DNA of 33,586 nt. Source: Streptococcus parasanguinis. GTDB taxonomy: Bacteria > Bacillota > Bacilli > Lactobacillales > Streptococcaceae. Below, in pieces: positions 15,935 to 25,800 of this stretch. The notes beneath the pieces were generated by a model, which saw only the letters and a list, made by a program, of their open reading frames with translations, was not told the DNA's origin and made no database searches. The position numbers and the translations under genes were made by a program. Location: assembly GCA_018377375.1 (NCBI GenBank), contig JAGZZN010000015.1, positions 1-33,586 on the forward strand, read 5' to 3'. Each line of letters opens with the position of its first letter. The first letter of the stretch is position 1.

Positions 15935-15957
15935 ATTGACCTTATTTGACTATTATA
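15935..15957 (-). promoter_or_regulatory. CtsR operator and -10 of the ctsR operon
   Basis: Minus strand -10 TATAAT (15952-15957) directly followed by AGTCAAA-TAA-GGTCAAT (15935-15951), one base from the CtsR heptad repeat RGTCAAA-NAN-RGTCAAA. This supports autoregulation. The -35 is weak (TTTATT-like). Confidence 0.9.
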
Positions 15958-16025
15958 CAATTTTTACGGCTGTAAATAAAGTAAAGACTCCATGGAAATA
16001 GGAATCTCTTAAGAATACAAAGCAA

Positions 16026-16051
16026 AAGAGGCTAGCGAGAACTAACCTCTT
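16026..16051 (-). terminator. Terminator after the fucosidase gene
   Basis: Stem AAGAGGTTAG/CTAGCCTCTT with a 6-nt loop on the minus strand, then TTGCTTTG. It ends the two-gene glycosidase unit. Confidence 0.75.
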
Positions 16052-16065
16052 ATGCAAAGAATGAA

Positions 16066-19000
16066 CTACTCTTTGCGACGAGCGAATTTGGCGCCTCCGC
16101 CCAAGAAACCTAGACCAAGAAGGCCTAACCAAGCAAAGAAACCACCTTCTTTTGTACCGGTTTGAGGTAGTTTTCCTTCCGATTGTAGAGAAGGACTTTC
16201 AACCACTTCTTTTTCCGGATGGTCTGAAGTCGAAACAGAAACTGCTTCTGGGATTTTCGGTTGAAAGAGAACTGGTCTTTCTTTTTCTTTTTTCTCTTCA
16301 GCTTGAGAAAGAGTCGCAACTTCTGGTTGCACCTTACTTGGAGTTACAGGAGTGGTTGGAGTCGGCATATCAGCTATCAACGGACTTTCTTCCGCTTCCT
16401 TCGTTCCGACTTCTGTGATCTGGTCCTGGGCCTCCACTTCGACAAAGGCATCGACTTCTGTCCGAATTTCTTTGCCTTCTTCTTGTCGAACCTCGATCAA
16501 TTTCAACCGGCGTCCGACCTTTCCTGCTTGAAGGATCCGGCTTTCGCCCTTGGCCAAGTCCTTGTTCTCACGTGTTTGACTCTCAAATGGAATCTCCTCC
16601 GCTTCGATGAGAAGTTCTGGCTTTTCAAGAATCAAATCCCGAATACCTTCTTCTGGCCGTGTCTGCGTCAGGGGTTCATAATTGTGAGCATCTTCTAAGA
16701 TGGTTTCAAGGGCTTCGACTTGATTAGCTGCAGCAACCAAATCTGGTCGCTCTTGATCCAACAACTGAGTCAAGTCCGTCAATTGTCCTTGAACCGTCGG
16801 TTTGAGGTCTGCTTTCAAGCGATCGAGAGAAGTAGCCTTGATCTTTTCTACTCCTTCTCTGATGATCTGTTGCAGCTCTTCTTGACTGAGCAGCTGACTA
16901 TCTTTCCCTGAGAGGACAAATCGGTCCACCTGGATGGCTCTAGATGACTGAGGATCATTGAGGGCTGGATCCAGATGCAGGCGTAGCTGGTGGTAGCCTT
17001 TTGCTAGGCCTTGTAGATTGACCAAACTCTGGTCGAGCTTGCGTTGATCTCCGTAGCCACTGAAATAATGATCGCCTTCGATCTCATAATCATGGCCCCG
17101 ACCTTCTTCGAAGGCCATTTCTTTTCCATCCAGGGTGACGCTGTAGAGACCATGACTTGGATCGACCACTCCTCGGCCCTCCACGCCGGTGCCCTTAAAG
17201 GTAATGGTCACTTCAATGTGTTTCTTGCCTTCCTCATCGGTCACTTGGTTAAAACTGGACCAAGATTCTGTGCCATTTGAGAAGTTTGGATTGTCCGTCT
17301 CATGGTGCCAACCTTGGCTGTAGTGCAGTTTTGGATCTTGGTCATCTACTTCTTTGCGATTTTCTGGAAGCAGGTCCTCGTTCATCACTTGGACTGTCAG
17401 TTCTGGAATAAAGCCGACCAGGCTTCCCTGATCTGGATGCAACAATTTGACCTTAAAGTCATAGACATCGTTCGCTTTTCCAACAAAATCAAGGGTTGGG
17501 ACTTGGACTGTTTTTTCCGTTTCGCCATCTGCGAACTCAAGGGTGACGTTGGTATCTTTGTAGACCTTGCCATGAACCCCTGTTCCTGGTTCTGTGATCA
17601 ATTTAAGACTGGCACTTCCTTTATAGCCACCTTTTCTCTTGACGACGACTTGCGCTGGGTCGCCTTTCTTAACAGCTAGGGTTGGCTGAGCAAACTCAAA
17701 GAGACCCTTTTCTTGGTTATTGAGGGCATAAATCCCTTCCGTTGCGATCGCATCTCCCTTGCTATTGACCAAGGTCAAGGTATGGGAGCCTGCTGCCAAG
17801 TCCGGTGTTTCATAGACCTTTTGGCTACGTTTGCGGGTTGGGCTTTGGGTATTGACCGTCGCTAGCTTTTGGCCATCGACATAGATATCCATTTCCCCAT
17901 GACCAGGGTCGACAGTTGCGACGACATAGGCCTTGGTGCCTTCAAACTGATAGGTCACCGAAGCTCCCTTTTCCTTGGTCCACATAGAGGTGCCTCGAAC
18001 GCCTTCTCCCTCTTCATTCCATTGGCCATTGGCCCGCTCAGCTGTCCGGTCAGAATAATAGGTCAAACCAAGCGGATAGCCATCGGTTTCTTCAATGCTA
18101 GCTGGCGTCTTATAGACAGAGACTCCGTTCAAGATTGGAGTAGCTTGGGCATCGGTGATGGACACCCGGATATAGCGACTATCAACCGGTTGCCCTTTGA
18201 TCAAACGGCGATACCCTACAGTTGAGCCAGCTCCATAAGGAACCCATTGCCCATTCACTGCCACATCAATTGTGAAGCCAGAAATCCGTTGGCCTTTCTC
18301 GATGGTTTCTTTGAGCTCTACCACATCAAAGTGTTGCTCTTTTCCAAGATCAAGGACAAAAGAGCCGGTTTTGGCATCATCTGCAGGTGCCCAACTGGTC
18401 TTTTCATCGCCATCTGTCAAATGGCTGGCCTTGTAGAGAGGATTGCGCCGTGTCGAGTCAGCTTCTACCAAAGCTCCTGCCGCATAGTTCACACTGTAGA
18501 GTTGGTCCAAGGTCTGGCGGAATTCTTTCAAACGGGCCACATCGGCCTCCGCAAATTTTCCGTCTTGATTGGGTGGAATATTAAGCAGAAGCGGGGTGCC
18601 ACGGCCGACCGATTTGAAGTAAATGTCCATCAATTCGCGCAAGGACTTAGGCTCTTGATTGTCATGGTAGAACCAGCCGGAGCGAATAGAAACATCGGCT
18701 TCTCCCACTGAGTATTGCTTCCCTTCCGGATCCCCGTGATTGAGGTAACTATTGGATGGATTGTTGCGAATCTTATCCGGATTGACCTTATGCCAAACTG
18801 GATCTCCAGCGATTCCCTTTTCATTTCCAATCCAACGAACATTGGTCGGCTCAGCTGAGAAGATGGCAATATCCCCTTGGGCCTTGCGAATGGCTTCAAA
18901 CCACTTGTCAAAGGTATAGGTGACTTTTTGAGCCCCATCGCCACGCGCACCATCCATCCAGACTTCTACGAACTTGCCTTTGTTTCCATATTTAGGATCT

Positions 19001-19776
19001 TCAAGGATTTCTTTGAGCTGGTTGAGGTAGTATTCATTGTATTGGTCCTCTGTATCCACATGGTAGAGAGGGCTGTGAGCATCCCAAGGTGAGAGATAGA
19101 CCCCCATGTCCATGTCATACTTGCTGGCAGAAGCAGAAACCTCGGCTAGAACATCGCCTTTTCCATCTTTCCAACCACTTTTGGCAATGGTATGGTCGGT
19201 GTATTTGGATGGGTACAAGAGGAAGCCATCGTGGTGCTTGACGACCATGATCGTCCGTTTAAAGCCTGCATCCTTCAGGGTTTTGATCCACTGATCGGTA
19301 TCCAGATGCTCTGGATAGAAATAATAAGGATCTTCTTGCCCATCTCCCCACTCACGATCGTAGTAAGTATTCATCCCAAAGTGGATGAAGGCTGCTAGTT
19401 CTTCGCGATGGTATTGCATCTGAGCCTTGCTTGGAAGTGGTCCGTAATCCGCAATCTCAGTCTCCTCGTTTAGAGAAGTGGCTGGTTGGCTTGCTTCTGT
19501 CCCTTGACTGACTGTGCGATTTTCTTTCTCACCAGTAGCTGCTGAGGGCTGTTCTGATTGTTCTTGGTGCTCGTTCACAGTTTTCTCCTCCTTTCCTTGA
19601 TCTCCTGCATTGCTTGTTTCAACCCGTTCTTCGCGAGTTTCACTCCTCTCAGCTTGTTCCTCTGCGTAACTGGTAGTAGTTCCTAAAAAACAAGTCGCTA
19701 CGACTACCGAGCAGACGCCTACTGAGAGTTTACGAATGCCAAATTGATTTCTCTGATCAACTAATCTTTTTCCCAT
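16066..19776 (-). CDS. Wall-anchored GH29 alpha-L-fucosidase, multidomain
   Basis: 1236 aa. YSIRK-type signal peptide (FGIRKLSVGVCSVV, 12-25), a variable Glu/Ser-rich region, then a GH29 domain (about 110-425) with IHFGMNTYYD, VVKHHDGF and EVWMDGARGD; Asp275 is the likely nucleophile. An F5/8-type C (discoidin) sugar-binding domain follows (about 430-560), then two beta-rich modules with HGEMDIYVDGQ and SHGLYSVTLDG around a Calx-beta-like stretch, a helical segment, a G5 domain (about 1055-1140), and sorting signal LPQTG with hydrophobic tail and RRKE. The architecture resembles pneumococcal GH29 enzymes acting on alpha-1,3/1,4-fucose of Lewis-type glycans; that specificity is an inference. 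It follows the beta-galactosidase with only a hairpin between them. Confidence 0.93.
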   Translation of the reverse strand: MGKRLVDQRNQFGIRKLSVGVCSVVVATCFLGTTTSYAEEQAERSETREERVETSNAGDQGKEEKTVNEHQEQSEQPSAATGEKENRTVSQGTEASQPATSLNEETEIADYGPLPSKAQMQYHREELAAFIHFGMNTYYDREWGDGQEDPYYFYPEHLDTDQWIKTLKDAGFKRTIMVVKHHDGFLLYPSKYTDHTIAKSGWKDGKGDVLAEVSASASKYDMDMGVYLSPWDAHSPLYHVDTEDQYNEYYLNQLKEILEDPKYGNKGKFVEVWMDGARGDGAQKVTYTFDKWFEAIRKAQGDIAIFSAEPTNVRWIGNEKGIAGDPVWHKVNPDKIRNNPSNSYLNHGDPEGKQYSVGEADVSIRSGWFYHDNQEPKSLRELMDIYFKSVGRGTPLLLNIPPNQDGKFAEADVARLKEFRQTLDQLYSVNYAAGALVEADSTRRNPLYKASHLTDGDEKTSWAPADDAKTGSFVLDLGKEQHFDVVELKETIEKGQRISGFTIDVAVNGQWVPYGAGSTVGYRRLIKGQPVDSRYIRVSITDAQATPILNGVSVYKTPASIEETDGYPLGLTYYSDRTAERANGQWNEEGEGVRGTSMWTKEKGASVTYQFEGTKAYVVATVDPGHGEMDIYVDGQKLATVNTQSPTRKRSQKVYETPDLAAGSHTLTLVNSKGDAIATEGIYALNNQEKGLFEFAQPTLAVKKGDPAQVVVKRKGGYKGSASLKLITEPGTGVHGKVYKDTNVTLEFADGETEKTVQVPTLDFVGKANDVYDFKVKLLHPDQGSLVGFIPELTVQVMNEDLLPENRKEVDDQDPKLHYSQGWHHETDNPNFSNGTESWSSFNQVTDEEGKKHIEVTITFKGTGVEGRGVVDPSHGLYSVTLDGKEMAFEEGRGHDYEIEGDHYFSGYGDQRKLDQSLVNLQGLAKGYHQLRLHLDPALNDPQSSRAIQVDRFVLSGKDSQLLSQEELQQIIREGVEKIKATSLDRLKADLKPTVQGQLTDLTQLLDQERPDLVAAANQVEALETILEDAHNYEPLTQTRPEEGIRDLILEKPELLIEAEEIPFESQTRENKDLAKGESRILQAGKVGRRLKLIEVRQEEGKEIRTEVDAFVEVEAQDQITEVGTKEAEESPLIADMPTPTTPVTPSKVQPEVATLSQAEEKKEKERPVLFQPKIPEAVSVSTSDHPEKEVVESPSLQSEGKLPQTGTKEGGFFAWLGLLGLGFLGGGAKFARRKE

Positions 19777-19792
19777 ATTCCATTCCTTTATG

Positions 19793-19844
19793 TCACCAGG
19801 TAAAGAGGGTGGGGCTTCCCCATCCTCCTTCTTTTTACCTGTGA
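19793..19844 (-). other. Long hairpin between the two glycosidase genes
   Basis: A 52-nt imperfect stem: outer arms TCAC-AGGTAAA and TTTACCTGGTGA, inner arms GAGGATGGGG and CCCCACCCTC around a tiny loop. It ends 17 nt before the fucosidase ATG, has no T tract after it, and no promoter is visible in the gap. An mRNA processing, stabilising or translation-tuning element is likely. Confidence 0.65.
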
Positions 19845-19880
19845 ACTTTTCACCGTTTTTTGCTAGTTTCTCTAGCTGTT

Positions 19881-22800
19881 TTACTTGGCCTTATTGGCTC
19901 TTTTTTTCTGATCGTCCAGCACAGCACTGGCAAGGCCTGCCGCTAGGATTCCAGCAACGAGGCTTGCGACGCTTTCTTCCGTTCCTGTATTTGGTAATCT
20001 ACCTTCGGAAACTGGAGCAGCTGAAACTGCTGGTGTTTGAGTTTCTTTCTCGACTTCCTTCCCTGCTGCATCTATCCCTTCCTGGCGCACCGCTTTGACC
20101 TCAAGAGATGCTTGAGGAGTTGCGATAGCTACTGGTCCTTCTGAAACATGAGGGCGCTCTGGGTTCGGAAGCGGTTGTGGTTGTGGCTGTGGCTCTGGTT
20201 GCGGTTGTGGTTCTGGCTGCGGTTGCGGCTGTGGCTCTGGTTGTGGAGTATCTGGAAGTACCTCTTTCGTGCCCACCTCTGTGATCTCTGCCACTGGATC
20301 TAGTTCTACAAAGGCATCTAGTTCCTTCCGGCTTTCCACACCATTTTCTTGAGAAACTTCCACCAAGCGCATTTTGCGGCCTTTTTGACCTTCTTGAACC
20401 ACACGTTTCTCACCTTTTGGAAGATCCGCATTTGGACGTTCTAAGCGCTCAAAGTCCATCTCTTCCGGCTCAATCACCAACTCTGGCTTGGTATGAACCA
20501 GATTCTTAACCCCTTCTTCAGGAATGGCTGAGCCTGTAGGTACTTTTGCGGAGAGAGAAAGTTGATATACTTTTTCGAGCTTGCCATCTTCTGAGACAAC
20601 TTTGACAAGAACCGGAGCATTGGCACTTTTAGCATCCACGACCGTAACGGCTGTTCCATTCTTGCCTTGTGCTGAAACGATTGGACGGTCTCCCTCATAC
20701 TCTAGATGATAATCTGTCACATCTGGTTTAAAGCCTTTTAGGTCTTTGCCATTGACTTGGATGGTGACATCAGTTGTTGCCTGAGCCTCTTCTGTTGGGG
20801 CATAGGCGCTCAATTCAATGATTCCGATTCCTTTAAGATTTTCATCACGTACCATTCTTAAACGGATGGCTTTAGTTCTGGTTTCATTGAAGCTGAGGTT
20901 AGAGATATAACCAGGTTCAAAGGCATAATCCAAGCTGTACGGGATTTCTTCCCAGTTAGAGGCCTGGTTAAATGGATGATCTGGAAAATTTTTCAGATTG
21001 CCGTAATCATCTGGGACATCAAAGTCTGGACCAATGTAGCGTTCAAGAACAGTTTTCGTTGGCAGACCTGTTTCCTGATCTGCAAAGAAGTCGACCGCTA
21101 CTTTATTGACCAAACGCTCTGTTACTTGACCATTTTTCTTGAAGATGAGACCAGCAAATACTTCAGTTTGATCCGGTTCTCTCTTCCAGTTGGTCCAGCG
21201 ATAGTATTCGTTGTAGCCACCATCGTTGATGTAATCGATATAGTCGATTTGATTTGGATCGAGATCATTGGTTTCACTAGCAAATGCTCTTGTATCTTCT
21301 GCATTGTAGTCACGGTTCACAGAGAGGTTTTCTCCTGTCTTTTCTGATACCCGGACGGTCAGCTGAGCTGTCAGATCATAGCCGAGGACTTTTCCTTCCA
21401 GCGTGAAGCTGCCTTCATGAGAAAGCGCATCAGCTGGTACAGCCTGCCAGTCCACCGTCAGTTCCTTGCGTTCATAACCTGTGTCCCCTTTAAAGTAGAC
21501 ACCTACTGTAGATGGTAGAACTAGATCTTGACCGACTTTCACAAAACGTCTGCCTGCTTCTACTGCTACTGGAGCAGCTTGTTTCAGTTTTTCTGCATCA
21601 CTTGTGAGATGGAGGCGGTATTCTTGTAAGATAGTACCATCTTCCGCTTTATGGATGACGCGGATTGGCTCACCTTCGTGGACGCTTGGAACAACCGTTG
21701 CAAGGCCGTGATGGCTGGCTGTCGCTTCCACTTGTGGATAAGCCCGATCACGCGCATCGATGTAGTAATCGGTCACACTTGGGTTGACACCTGGCAATAC
21801 ATCGCCATTGACGCGAATGGTCAACTGGCTCTTTTCTTCTGCCGCAATCTTATTGGCAAAGATCTGAATCTCTGAAATAGAGCTTCCACGCTTGCCTTTT
21901 GGCGTCTTCATACGGATACGAACGGCATAGGTGTCGACTTTATCAAAACTGAAATGATTCATCTTACCAGCTGCTACCGGTTCTTCAACGGTTAGGTTGC
22001 TGACTTCTTTCCAGTTAGCTGGATTGTTAAATGGATGGTCTGTTTCGTCTTTGACACGATTTGGATTGCTTGGAACTGTTGGGATTTGTTCCCCTGTATA
22101 GTACTCAATCACATACTCACTTGGAGCCCCAACGCCGTGGTCTTCATGGAAACCAACATGGAGGTTGTCCACTGCTCGCTTGGTCAAGATACCAGAATCC
22201 CCAAACAAGATCCCAACCGAATCTTCCGCATTGTTACGACCCCAGTTGGTCCAACGGTTAGCTGGAGCATCGGTAAAGGAGATGACCTTGTCATTGACCT
22301 TAGCAACTGGATCCGCATCGTTAGAGTCACTTGCAAAAGCGAGTGGCAAGACTGAGCCTGTCCATTGTTCTGCTACGTTGGCACCCTTGACTGTGTTTGC
22401 GGAAACACGAATATGAAGACGGGTTGGAAGATTGGTTCCTTCTACACGACCGGAGAGGACAACTTCTCCTTCTTTAGCCAAGAGTTGCGGATCGACCGCA
22501 TCCCAGGCCACCTTGGCAGCATAGGTCTTGCCATTGGAGTGATAGGTCCGCACGCTTTCTGGAAGGGCTGGTTTTTCACCAACTGGCGTTGTCGTGCTGA
22601 CTTCTTCTACAGCGATAATGCCTTCAACTGTGACTTGGGCCTGGGCTTCTTTTTCCACACCCTCTACATGACCGGTGACTGTAAAGCTATGGTAATCCTT
22701 GACTTGATCTGCGGTCACAGCATCCCAGGTCACGCGTTTTTCTTTCGGGAATCCCTTGTCATACTCGACCAAGACGGTCTCTGGAAGAGCTGGCAACACG

Positions 22801-25800
22801 TTTCGATCGGTACTGATCCGTACAGGACGCACCTTCACAACCGTCTTTTCTTCTGGATTTGGCGTGATGGTAAAGTTGACTTCTCCCGTTTGTCCTTGGA
22901 AGTTGGCTTCTAAATGAACCAATCCTGCTTCCCGCAATTCCAAACCTTTATTGGTTGCGACCGCTTTTCCTTGACTACCAGCTCTTGTCTTCACATCGAT
23001 TTGATCTGCTTGGAGGCTAGCCACACTGCCATCTTGGTAATGGGCAATGACTTCAAGTGGTACCGTTTGGTCTTCCTTGAGTTCTTGCCCTTCTGGCAGA
23101 CGCAATTCTAGGCGCTGGATCTGCGGACTTTCTTCTTGGAATTGGACCACATAGGTCTGTACAGCTCCCGTATCCTGAGCAGTCACAAAGATTTGGGCTT
23201 TCAAACCATTTTCGCGATTAGCTTGTAGGACCGTCACTTGAGCATTTTCTGCACTTGCTGTGACTTGACCTGGTTCTTGACCATAAGCGAGGGAACGGAA
23301 AATAGTATGGTTGCCACTACCAAATTTTGGAAGAGCTACTCCATCTAGCTGAACCGTTGGTTTCTTAGCCTTGGCTACATCTCCTCCTGCAACCACTAGC
23401 GTCGCTTGGACCGTTTCCCCATTGCCTAGGAGACCTGTCGCCTTCAAGCGAGCACCTGGTGTGGACAACTGATCTTCTTGACCAGCTTCCAAGGTCCATT
23501 GATCGACCTCATAGTGGGCAGTGGTCCCATCAGTGAAGACTAATTGCACAGCCTTATCCACCGTTGCTAGATCTGCTCCTTGTGGGATTTGTTTGATGAC
23601 TGGAAGGACTTGTTCCACGCCGATCACATCGACCAGAGCTTCGACCGTGCGTCCTTGAACATGACCTGTCACACGGACTTGGCCAGCACGGCTATAGTCT
23701 GCCGCATCCCATTCAACGGCTTCTTCTTGGGCCTTGCCATCACTATAGACCACATTGACCTTACTTGGCAAGGTTGGTTTTTCTCCTAGATAAGCACTTT
23801 GTCGAACAGGTTCCACACCTAATACAGTGCGTTCTGCTTGGTCCTTCTTACCTGTAAAGAGGCTGACTTGGTCTGATTGCAAGCGATCTGAGTCTGCATA
23901 CAGAGTAAAGGCTCCCGCCTGCTCAGTTGATTTGACAATCACAACCCCTTTGCCGTTGAAGGCTTTGCGTTGCCATGAGCCATCTTCCTGCGCTTTGTAG
24001 CGTTCACGGCTGGCTTGCTCCCCATTATCGACACCGACAATTTGGCCTTGTCCATGCAAATGGAAATGTACCAAATTATTGGCAGTTGGTACGACACGGC
24101 CTTCTTCATCGACGATTTCGTAGGTAATATAGGTCAAATCTTTGCCGTCCGCTGCAATCGCGTGTTCTTCTTTCAACAAACGAACACCCGCAGGCTTGCC
24201 GGCTGTTTCGACTTGATCTTTCGCGATCACTTCTCCTGCTTCGTTGCGCGCAATAGCTTCTACTTTACCTGGCACATAAGGGACCAACCACTCTAGATAG
24301 AGTTCATCCGGATTTGCCCCTTCTTGGTAAGTCCGGCCATCAGCTGTGGTCTTCTTGGTAAAGGTCTTGACTCCTTGTGATTCCCCATTGACAATCAGTT
24401 CCACACTGTGGGCATTGGAGAAGGTTCGAACAGGGATCCGTCCTTCTTCATCCATGACACGATTGGCTAATTCTGGATTGTCCCAGTTCCAATGTGGTAA
24501 GAGATGCACCATTGGATGTTTCTCAGCCGATACCCATTGACTTTGGTAAAGGTAAAAATCATTCTTTGGAAGGCCGGCCGTATCGACAATACCGAAATAA
24601 GAACTTTTCACAGGTGTATCATTTTGGTTGTGCCATGGGGTTGGCTCACCGATATAGTCCGTACCAGTCCAGATAAATTGTCCTGCATAGCCGGCATGAT
24701 CACGGTCAAAGGTCCAAGAGGCGGTCGCTGTCCGACCCCAACCAACCCGGTCATTGCCGTAGTCTGATTGTTCATAATGGCGGTCTTCTTGGTTGCTGCC
24801 GACCCATTCTCTTTCAGGGTGGTAGTAAGAGCCCCGTGTCCGCGTTGCAGAAGAGGTTTCAGAACCATAAATGAGCCAGTTTGGATGTTTGGCCCGTAAG
24901 CTTTCATAGTTAGCTTCTGAATAGTTAAATCCAACCGCATCAAGCTCTGCTGCTACCTTTTCATGGCCTCCTGATCCATCACCAAAGCGGAATTTATCAG
25001 CTCCCATGGTGACATAGCGGGTTGCATCTACGTCCTTGATGGTCTTGACCAACCGACGAACGGTTGCGACAGATTTGTCTGAACCATCTGCTTCACCGAC
25101 TTCATTACCGATCGACCACATGACAATGGCTGGATTGTTCTTGCCCCGCTCTACCATGGTCCGTAGATCGTAATCGGACCAAGTATCCCCCTTACGAGCT
25201 TCTGGGTGAGTGGCATCCTTTTCAAAGAAACGACCGTAATCGTATTGTTTCTTGCCACCATACCAGGTATCAAAAGCTTCTTCTTGGACCATCAAGCCCA
25301 ACTCAGCAGCAATTTTTAAGGTTTGTTCACTCGCTGGGTTGTGGGTCGTCCGAATCGCATTGACTCCCATGTCCTTCATCTGTTTGAGACGACGGTATTC
25401 AGCCTTGTAATTTTCCTCAGCTCCAAGAGCCCCGTGGTCATGGTGAAGAGATACCCCGTGGAATTTCGTCGCCACCCCATTGAGGAAGAAGCCACCTTCT
25501 GGCGTCCAGTTGAGATAGCGATAACCAAAGCGTTCCTTTTGAACATCTACTAACTGCGAATCCCGATAAACCCGCGTATACAAGGTATAGAGAGCTGGAT
25601 GATCCGTTTTCACATCCCAGAGGGTTGGTTTTTCAACATGGAGGGTTTGAGATAGGTTGATCTCTTGACCTGCTAGAACAGCTTGTGCTTCACTGCGCGT
25701 TTTTTCGCTCACCACTTGGCCATTTTGATCGACAATTTCATATTCCGCATAAATACTATGAGCTTGATCATCTTGGTTGACAATGCGGCTCTTCACCACT

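Noticed and set aside
20166..20244. Proline/glutamine/glutamate repeat at the end of the beta-galactosidase as a CRISPR-like or satellite array
   Set aside because: It is an in-frame coding repeat of the wall-spanning region, typical of LPXTG proteins.
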